Below are positions 55,067 through 61,500 of a stretch of 64,000 nucleotides of DNA, one piece after another. The stretch comes from Brevundimonas diminuta (lineage in GTDB: Bacteria > Pseudomonadota > Alphaproteobacteria > Caulobacterales > Caulobacteraceae). The notes beneath the pieces are model-generated. The model was not told where the DNA came from. It did not search any database and was given only the letters and a program-made list of their open reading frames with translations. The stretch is from the NCBI RefSeq assembly GCF_022654015.1, contig NZ_CP073063.1, positions 930,001-994,000 on the forward strand. Direction: 5' to 3'. The position numbers and the translations under genes were made by a program. Position 1 is the first letter of the stretch; each line of letters opens with the position of its first letter.

Positions 55067-56284
55067 ATGGGCGATCTGGCAGCCATGATCGGGGAAGAGG
55101 CGACGCCGCCGCCGCTGCGTGCGCGCCGGGCGCTGCTGAAGCGTCTGGCCGACGTCGTGTCGCTGCCCGCCAGCCGCATCAACGCCTTCGAGCGGGCGGT
55201 GACGGGCGATCTGCTGGTCGAGATGCTGCGGCTCGCCTCGCACGATGAACGCAAGCGCGTGGCCGCGCGCCTGGCGCCGCTGGCCGAACTGCCCAACAGC
55301 GTGGCGCGCATCCTGTTGCGCGACGATCCGGACATCGCCGGCCTGCTGATCGAACAATGCGCCTCGCTGAGCGATGCGGACATCGTCGGCTGTGCGCGCG
55401 ACGCCAGTTTCGAACACCGGATGCTGCTGGCGGTGCGCCGGGGCCTGTCGGAGATCGTGACCGAGACCCTGTTCTCCTTCGGCGAGATGGAGGTGATCGA
55501 GGCGGTGCTGCGCAATACGACCGCGCGCCTGTCGCAGCTGGGCATCGAGACGGTGGTGGGCCTGAGCCGCCAGTCGCCGAGCCTGTGCAGCCCCCTGCTG
55601 AAACGGCCCGAGCTGAGGCCGTCGGGGGCCTACGTCATGTTCTGGTGGTGCGCGCCCGAGGATCGCCGCACCATCCTGCAACGGTTCGCCGTGTCGCGCG
55701 AAGTCATGCAGGAGGCGTCCGAAGACGTCTTCGCCATCGCCAATGACGAAAGCTGGTCCGATCCTGTCGCGCGCAAGGCGCTTCAGTTCATCGAGCGCCG
55801 CCAGCGCAATCGCGCCGCCATTCAAAAGAGCCCGTTCGACAATCTGGAACACGCCGTCATGGTCGCCGCCAGCAATGGCCTGACGCGCGAGACGGCGTCC
55901 GAGATCGCCTTCCTGGCGGGGATCAAACCGCTGACGGGGGCCAAGCTTCTGGGCGATCCCGGCGGCGAGCCGCTGGCGATCCTGTGCAAGGCGACGGGGA
56001 TGTCGCGCGTCGATCTGACCCATCTGTGGCGCTCGATGCGGCGACCCGAGACGACGGCGGACGGCAAGATCCATCCCGACTGGGAGCGGGTGCAGATCAC
56101 CTATGAAATGCTGGCCGTCGATCGCGCCCAGACGGTGCTGCGTTACTGGAACTGGTCTTTGTCCTCGGCCCTGACACCCACGCTGTTGCGCGCCATTCGC
56201 GACGGCGAGGATGACGCCGTCGATGAATATTCGGCGCCGGAGCGGGCGGCGATGATGGTGCTGGCCGAAGACTTCGGTCGATAG
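55067..56284 (+). CDS. DUF2336 domain protein, paralogue 1
   Basis: 405 residues, almost all helical, with repeated short helices as in HEAT-like arrays (RARRALLKRLADVVSLP, VLRNTTARLSQLGIETVVGLSRQSP). It matches DUF2336, an alphaproteobacterial family of unknown function. ATG 55067 follows a GGTGGGGGG stretch; TTAACCGCTCG at 55040 may be a promoter element. A second DUF2336 gene lies at 57650. It precedes mucR by 150 bp. Confidence 0.82.
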   Translation: MGDLAAMIGEEATPPPLRARRALLKRLADVVSLPASRINAFERAVTGDLLVEMLRLASHDERKRVAARLAPLAELPNSVARILLRDDPDIAGLLIEQCASLSDADIVGCARDASFEHRMLLAVRRGLSEIVTETLFSFGEMEVIEAVLRNTTARLSQLGIETVVGLSRQSPSLCSPLLKRPELRPSGAYVMFWWCAPEDRRTILQRFAVSREVMQEASEDVFAIANDESWSDPVARKALQFIERRQRNRAAIQKSPFDNLEHAVMVAASNGLTRETASEIAFLAGIKPLTGAKLLGDPGGEPLAILCKATGMSRVDLTHLWRSMRRPETTADGKIHPDWERVQITYEMLAVDRAQTVLRYWNWSLSSALTPTLLRAIRDGEDDAVDEYSAPERAAMMVLAEDFGR

Positions 56285-56434
56285 GTCTGATCACTAAAGC
56301 CGAATGCATAGACGTGCATATCGCACCGCTTATACGCGTGTTTGCTTTCGCGGCGAAACAACCCTATGACGCTATTGGGGTCGTTCGGTTGGAGAATCAG
56401 CCGAACTCAATAAATCAGGAAAGCGAAGCCGATA

Positions 56435-56869
56435 ATGGAAGATAAGCCCGAACTGCTCGAGATGACCGCAGACATCGTGTCGGCCTATGTCGGCAATAAC
56501 TCGGTCTCCGCAGAGGCCCTGCCTGCGCTTATCGCCAATATTCACGCCGCCCTGTCGGGTGTGTCGAACGGTCCGGTCGAAGCCGAACCTGAACCCAAGG
56601 AACCGGCGGTGCCGATCCGCAAGTCGATCGCGCCCGATTTCCTGATCTGCCTGGAAGACGGCCGCAAGTTCAAGTCGCTGAAGCGCCACCTGCGCACCAA
56701 ATACGACATGAGCCCCGAAGAATACCGCACCAAATGGGGTCTGCCGAAAGACTATCCGATGGTCGCTCCGAACTACGCCAAGGCGCGTTCGGAACTGGCC
56801 AAGTCGATGGGCCTGGGCCAGGGCGGCCGCAAGCCGGCCCGCGCCGCCGGAACCCGCGCGAAGAAATAA
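56435..56869 (+). CDS. mucR: MucR/Ros-family transcriptional regulator
   Basis: 144 residues. N-terminal oligomerisation region (LLEMTADIVSAYVGNNSVSAEALPALIANIHAAL), acidic linker, then the Ros-type finger FLICLEDGRKFKSLKRHLRTKYDMSPEEYRTKWGLPKDYPMVAPNYA. Aligned to Ros the finger has Cys72, Asp75, His85 and Tyr90 at ligand positions, so two of four canonical ligands are changed. Caulobacter MucR proteins repress cell-cycle and flagellar genes with SciP and CtrA. A GANTC site (56394-56398) lies 37 bp before the start. Confidence 0.95.
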   Translation: MEDKPELLEMTADIVSAYVGNNSVSAEALPALIANIHAALSGVSNGPVEAEPEPKEPAVPIRKSIAPDFLICLEDGRKFKSLKRHLRTKYDMSPEEYRTKWGLPKDYPMVAPNYAKARSELAKSMGLGQGGRKPARAAGTRAKK

Positions 56870-56893
56870 GCCGAGCCCGTTTTCGGTATAGAG

Positions 56894-56925
56894 ACGCCCG
56901 CCTCCGACAGGAGGCGGGCGTTTTT
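56894..56925 (+). terminator. Intrinsic terminator of mucR
   Basis: A perfect 12-bp stem ACGCCCGCCTCC / GGAGGCGGGCGT with a GACA loop, followed by TTTTGCTT, 24 bp after the mucR stop. Confidence 0.92.
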
Positions 56926-56990
56926 GCTTGGGGCTTTGCAAGGTTTTCGCCCTTCCTTTGTGGGGAGGGCGGATGAGGTGCAGTATCCGC

Positions 56991-57419
56991 CTAACGACGC
57001 ACCATATCGACTGTGCCGATAGGTCCGCCGATGGGCAGCAGACGGACCCTCAGATCGACCACGCCGGCGAATCCCTGACGTGTTCGATCTGTCAGGGTGA
57101 AGGTCATCCGCATGCCATTCCCGCCTGTCGCGATGACGAGCCTGCCGTTTCTGATCCGGCATTGGGCCGGTTCGGCATCGACTGTGCAGTTCAGCCGATC
57201 GCCTGACCGCGCCGTGATCGACAGCGGTTGAACGAGTTGGCCGCCGTTTTTGGACTTGAAGGTGATCGTGCGCCCATCGCCTTCGGCGGGCGTCATCCTG
57301 AGCGACCATTCGCCAATCACGTCACGACTGGTGATGGCAAGCGCCGTCTGTGCGATGGCTGCACCGCCCACGAGCGACGACATCAAAATCGCCGATGCGA
57401 CGATGTGCCGGTCTCTCAT
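56991..57419 (-). CDS. Small secreted protein, unknown
   Basis: 142 residues from ATG 57419. Signal peptide (IVASAILMSSLVGGAAIAQTA). Mature part ISRDVIGEWSLRMTPAEGDGRTITFKS plus a Cys pair (LNCTVDAEPAQCRI) reads as a small beta-barrel or AprI/Inh-like protease-inhibitor pattern (IGEWxLxxx). That similarity is tentative. Codon use is less GC-rich than neighbours. Confidence 0.6.
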   Translation of the reverse strand: MRDRHIVASAILMSSLVGGAAIAQTALAITSRDVIGEWSLRMTPAEGDGRTITFKSKNGGQLVQPLSITARSGDRLNCTVDAEPAQCRIRNGRLVIATGGNGMRMTFTLTDRTRQGFAGVVDLRVRLLPIGGPIGTVDMVRR

Positions 57420-57585
57420 GGTCACCCTCCCAAGATTCACCGACAGGATGTTCGGAGGTTGACCGCCGGTTTGCACGTGAATCTTCGGAAAGCTTGGTCG
57501 GCTCTCACACAGGGTGGGGCTGTCGTGGCCATACGACGTCCCACGGATCAGGTCTGCCACAGGGGTGCGCCCGGGCCGGGCCGGC

Positions 57586-57630
57586 CCCAACCCGGTCGCT
57601 GCGCGACCACCCTCGCCCGCAGCGGGAGAG
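57586..57630. repeat. REP-like two-hairpin unit
   Basis: GGTCGCTGCGCGACC hairpin, ACCCTC spacer, then CGCCCGCAGCGGGAG hairpin. It has the same two-hairpin layout and ACC(C/T)TC spacer as the units at 43.9-44.1 kb and lies just after the second DUF2336 stop. Confidence 0.6.
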
Positions 57631-57649
57631 AGACGCCGGCGTGTGTAGC

Positions 57650-58765
57650 TTACGCCGCCTGGGCGGTGCGGCGCATGCGCCAGAAGCGCAGGGTGCGCAG
57701 GGCTGCGTCGCGGGTCAGTTCGCCGTACATGCGGCCGTAGGCGGCGGCCTTGCCCATCGGATTGTCCTCAGCCCCCAGGACGGCGACGGCGTAGGTCAGA
57801 TAGACGGCGCGGTCCATGTCGGCCGCCTTGCAGACCACCGACAGGGCGTCCAGGTCCTTGCGCTCGACGATGCCGCGCGCGGTGTGGAAGTCGATGTCGG
57901 CCAGCTTGGACAGGGCGATCAGGAAGGGCGTGCGGCCGTTGGAGCGCAGGAAGCGGATCAAGGTCTGAGGCGTCAGCTGGCCGGCGGCCTGAAGCTCGTC
58001 GATGTAGGCCAGGTTCTCGGCATAGTCGGCCGGCAGGGCGCCGTCGTCGGTGGCGACCCGGGTGCGGCCGGCGGCCAACGCCGCCTCCAGCAGGGCCGGA
58101 TCCATGCGCGCGTTCTGCTCCAGAATCTGGTGACGCAGCCGGGCCTCGACGACGAAATACATCTCGTTCAGCAGGTCGGCGGGCAGGCTCTGGCGCTCGA
58201 CCGTGGCGGCGTGCAGGGCCGGATTGGCTTTGGCGCGCTCGATGGCGGTTTCGGAGGCGGCGCGCGACAGTTGGGCGCCGTCGTTGCGCAGCAGGGTGTT
58301 CAAGGTGTCGTCGTCGCCGTGCTCGACGATGACGTCGGAAACCGCCTCGGACACCGTCGCGCGGCCCGAGACGGCGCGCAGATGGCCCTGGCTGCGCTTG
58401 CGCACGACCTGGATCAGATCTTCATCGGTCAGGACGGTGGAGGCGCGCAGAACCTGTTCGGCGACCTCGATCTCGTCGTCGGCGAAACGGCGGATCAGGC
58501 TGTGGGGGGCGTTGGGGGCCTGGGCGAAACGGGCGGCCAGTTCGGCGCGGACCGCGACCTCCATCTCGGCCGACAGCTTGGCCAACACCGTGCCGTAGAG
58601 CGCGGTTTCATTGGCGTTGGGCGCCGGCGCGCCAAAGAAGTGGGCCGTCAGTTCGCGCAGCAGCAGGCGACGCTTCTCGCTGGACTCCTCGCTGGCCAGG
58701 GCGATGAGTTCGGGCAGGCGCGAGCCCTTGATCTCGGCAGGTTCGATCACGGCGCGATCGTTCAT
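57650..58765 (-). CDS. DUF2336 domain protein, paralogue 2
   Basis: 371 residues, all-helical, with DUF2336 repeats (ELIALASEESSEKRRLLLRELTAHFF, LIRRFADDEIEVAEQVLRASTVLTDEDLIQVV). C-terminus AAYGRMYGELTRDAALRTLRFWRMRRTAQAA resembles paralogue 1 (RAQTVLRYWNW). It overlaps the upstream Pro-rich gene by 4 bp (ATGA), forming a two-gene operon. No function known. Confidence 0.82.
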   Translation of the reverse strand: MNDRAVIEPAEIKGSRLPELIALASEESSEKRRLLLRELTAHFFGAPAPNANETALYGTVLAKLSAEMEVAVRAELAARFAQAPNAPHSLIRRFADDEIEVAEQVLRASTVLTDEDLIQVVRKRSQGHLRAVSGRATVSEAVSDVIVEHGDDDTLNTLLRNDGAQLSRAASETAIERAKANPALHAATVERQSLPADLLNEMYFVVEARLRHQILEQNARMDPALLEAALAAGRTRVATDDGALPADYAENLAYIDELQAAGQLTPQTLIRFLRSNGRTPFLIALSKLADIDFHTARGIVERKDLDALSVVCKAADMDRAVYLTYAVAVLGAEDNPMGKAAAYGRMYGELTRDAALRTLRFWRMRRTAQAA

Positions 58766-59664
58766 GGCAGGTTGTCGGCTTCAGTCTGTGGCACGGCGCG
58801 CAGGGCGCCGTTGGCGTTGCGGATCAGGGCAGGCGGACCGTCCGGCTGGGCCAGATCGCTGGACTGCGGCGTCTGGGCCATCTGGACAGGCATGGCGTCG
58901 AGGTAGGTCTGCTGCGGCGCAGGGATGGCGTCGGGGTGACGGCCGGCCTGGCGGTGGACCGAATAGTAGCGCGCGCTGTTGTCGCCGGCTGTGGGCGTCG
59001 GGGCGGCCTGACCGCCTGCGGCGACGGCGGCGGCGTCCAGCGGCGCGCCGGCCTGGGGCCGTTGCAGGCGATAGATGGGGGCGTCGCGACGCGGGGCCAT
59101 CGGGTCGGCGACGGCCGCCTGAGCAGGCTGGGGGGCGGGCTCGGGCTCGGCCTGCGCGGCCTGTTGCGGGACAGGCGCCGGCTTGGCCTGCATCTGGGGT
59201 TCAGGCTGAGGCTGAGGCGCGGAAGGCTGCGGCTCCGCAACATAGGGCGAGGGCGCGACGCGCGTCGCCTGCACCGGTGCGGTCTCTGCGGGTGCGGCCT
59301 CTACGGGGGCGGTCTGTGCAGGCTCAGCCTGCATCGGGGCACGCTGGGGCATCCAGGCGCTGGCGGGCGTCAGGCCGTTGCTGCGCGGCGTCGTGACCGA
59401 GGGGGTGACCGAAGGGGCGGGCGACAGGCGGGCCAGGGGGATGGCGCCGGGCAGGGTGCGGTTGGCGGCGGTCACGGTCGGGACAGGCGTCTCGGCCTGG
59501 ATGACGGCGGGCGTCGGCGTCGCACGGGCGGAGACCTGCGGCTTGCCGGGCCAGGACAGGTATCGCAGGCCCGACGCGTTGGTCGGCGCCTGTTGCGCCA
59601 CGGCGGCGCCGGCCGCCAGATTGACGGCGGTCAGGACGATCGTAACTGCGAGGGCGCGGCGCAC
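58762..59664 (-). CDS. Secreted Pro/Ala/Gln-rich protein
   Basis: 300 residues with signal peptide (ALAVTIVLTAVNLAAGAAVA). Most of the chain is low complexity (PVQAT, EPQPSAPQPQPEPQMQAKPAPVPQQ), with short conserved patches ASGLRYLSWPGKP near the N-terminus and RYYSVHRQAGRHPDAIP near the C-terminus. Such chains span the periplasm or cover the surface. First gene of the DUF2336 operon. Confidence 0.7.
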   Translation of the reverse strand: MRRALAVTIVLTAVNLAAGAAVAQQAPTNASGLRYLSWPGKPQVSARATPTPAVIQAETPVPTVTAANRTLPGAIPLARLSPAPSVTPSVTTPRSNGLTPASAWMPQRAPMQAEPAQTAPVEAAPAETAPVQATRVAPSPYVAEPQPSAPQPQPEPQMQAKPAPVPQQAAQAEPEPAPQPAQAAVADPMAPRRDAPIYRLQRPQAGAPLDAAAVAAGGQAAPTPTAGDNSARYYSVHRQAGRHPDAIPAPQQTYLDAMPVQMAQTPQSSDLAQPDGPPALIRNANGALRAVPQTEADNLP

Positions 59665-59759
59665 GGCGGCTCTCCGGAGAGGAATTCCAGCGCATACACT
59701 AGGGCTCGGACCCTTAATCCCGCGCTAATGTGAAGCCAGGATTCGACAACGACCGCGTG

Positions 59760-60800
59760 TCAGCCGCGACCGGGCAGATAGTTGTCGGTGAAGGCGTCGC
59801 GCCAGTTCAGGCCGGCCTCGTAAACCCCGGCTTTCGAGGTCACGTCGAAGAAGGCCTGCCAGCGCTCCTCGGTCAGGGCGCCCAGGCCGTAAAGCGCCGC
59901 GTCGCCGCCATCGACGATGGCGTAGTCGCGCAGGTGTTCGCGGGCCTGATCCAGCATGGCCTGGGTCATGTCCGGGTTGTCCTTGCGGATCAGGGCGTCG
60001 GCGGCCGAGGCGTCGCCCCGGATATAGTCGCGCCACCCTTCGGCCGAAGCGGCGATGAAGCTGCGTAGCGCCGCTGCATTGTCGCGCGCGAAGGCGTTGG
60101 GCGCCAGGACCATGGCGGCGTAGGAGGGATAGCCCTCGTCGGCCAGCAGGAAGACGCGCGGGTCGAAATTGGCCGCCTGTTCGATGGCGTAGGGATCGCT
60201 GGTCAGATAGCCCTGCTGGACCGCCCGCGCATTGGCGATGAAGGGGGCGGGGTCGTAGGCGAAGGGGCGAAGCTGCTCGTCGGTAAAGCCGTATTTGGCC
60301 TTCAGCCAGACCCAGAAGGTGCTGATCCCCGCTTCGGACAACAGGAAGGGCCGGCCGGCCAGATCGGCGATAGTCTCCAGCGCCGCGTCCGGATGGGCCA
60401 TCAGGACCTGCGGATCCTTCTGGAAGAAGGCGGCGACCGCCTTCACCGGCGCGCCGGACGCGACCAGGTTCAGGGGGATGAAGCTGTTGGAGCCCATGCC
60501 CAGTTCGACCGCGCCCGAGGCCAGCAGTTGCGGCACGTTCACGCCCGGGCCGCCCTGGACGATCTGGACGTTCAGCCCGCGCTTCTCATAGGCCCCGCTG
60601 GCCAGCGCCTGATAGAAGCCGCCCTGTTCGGCCTGGGCGCGCCAGTCGGTGGCGAACCGCAGGCGTACCCGGCCCTGTTCATCGACCGGCGCCTCGGCCC
60701 GCCCGCAGGCCCGAAGCCCGATCGCCCCCGCCGCCACAGCCGCCCCGCCCGCGATCAGCGCACGGCGACGGGTCAGCAGACGATTCCCCAACAAGCTCAT
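59760..60800 (-). CDS. ABC transporter substrate-binding protein, SsuA/TauA/NMT1 type
   Basis: 346 residues with a twin-arginine signal (RRRALIAGGAAVAAGAIGLRAC), Cys possibly a lipobox. Periplasmic-binding fold typical of the nitrate/sulfonate/taurine/thiamine-precursor group: VRLRFATDWRAQAEQGGFYQALASGAYEKRGLNVQIVQGGPGVNVPQLLASGAVELGMG. No permease or ATPase gene is next to it in this window, so it is an orphan or its partners lie elsewhere. Substrate cannot be named. Confidence 0.88.
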   Translation of the reverse strand: MSLLGNRLLTRRRALIAGGAAVAAGAIGLRACGRAEAPVDEQGRVRLRFATDWRAQAEQGGFYQALASGAYEKRGLNVQIVQGGPGVNVPQLLASGAVELGMGSNSFIPLNLVASGAPVKAVAAFFQKDPQVLMAHPDAALETIADLAGRPFLLSEAGISTFWVWLKAKYGFTDEQLRPFAYDPAPFIANARAVQQGYLTSDPYAIEQAANFDPRVFLLADEGYPSYAAMVLAPNAFARDNAAALRSFIAASAEGWRDYIRGDASAADALIRKDNPDMTQAMLDQAREHLRDYAIVDGGDAALYGLGALTEERWQAFFDVTSKAGVYEAGLNWRDAFTDNYLPGRG

Positions 60801-61500
60801 GCCCCTGACTTACGGGGGGATAGGGGCCTTGGGAAGGCGGGGCGTCAGTCGGCCGCGTTGTCGGCGCCACAATTGAGCGAGGGGACGAAGCGTGCGGGCG
60901 GACCCGTGCTCTTCGTCCCCTCGCCAAGTCCGGGTTGGACTTGGCCGTTCGGGTCTGGACCTCGGCGTCAGCGTCGTTTCGGGCGAACCCGAAAGGGCGG
61001 TCGGCTGTATCCTGTCGCGCTCCTGGTCTTCGGCGTCCCACGGCATTGCGTCCGCGTCGTCCGTCGATCCCGATCCGGTTCTCCTGTCTGTCGTCGATCC
61101 GAAGACCGTCGAGGACTGGAGCCTGGATCCCGCCTGTCGCACGTTACGATCCAAAGATCGCCCGAAGCGCCGGGTCGGAGAGCCGGGCCGGTTCGCTGGA
61201 GGTCCAAGTCTCCCTGGATTTCCGCTGCCCCGTGTCCCTTGGCCTGTTGACGTTCGGACGAAACCGGCTATGAGGCAAGCGTCCGAACTCGCCCCGATGT
61301 GCACGATTGGCCCGGCGGCGGTGGACAAGCCTGTGAACATCGGTGGACGGATCAAATTCGCGATTGCGGATCAGCGTCTTGCCTTGTCCACAGAAAGCCG
61401 ACGATAGAGCCTTATGTCCGGCGTCGGACACATTGCGCTGCAACCCTGCGGCGCGCTTTGGGTTCTGTGATCAACGGACAAAAGTCCTTGGGGGAATTCG
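60801..61500. other. 700-bp non-coding gap with strong tandem hairpins
   Basis: No frame looks coding. At ~60876-60923 a 14-bp perfect stem GCGAGGGGACGAAG / CTTCGTCCCCTCGC encloses a smaller CGGG/CCCG hairpin. It is followed by CCAAGTCC/GGACTTGG (~60926-60946) and the palindrome TTCGGGCGAACCCGAA (~60979). Farther on are TTGTCCACA (61384-61392) and an inverse TTGTCCACC (~61320), one mismatch from a DnaA box. It contains the promoter of the following kinase. The hairpin cluster may be a structured RNA or a decayed REP array. Confidence 0.5.

Noticed and set aside
61320..61392. Replication origin, suggested by two DnaA-box-like 9-mers
   Set aside because: Only two near-matches, no AT-rich unwinding region and none of the expected origin neighbours (hemE, dnaA, parAB).
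60892..61407. 171-codon frame in the 60.8-61.5 kb gap
   Set aside because: Runs through strong hairpins, has Ser/Arg/Pro-rich content without third-position GC bias and no recognisable domain; treated as non-coding.
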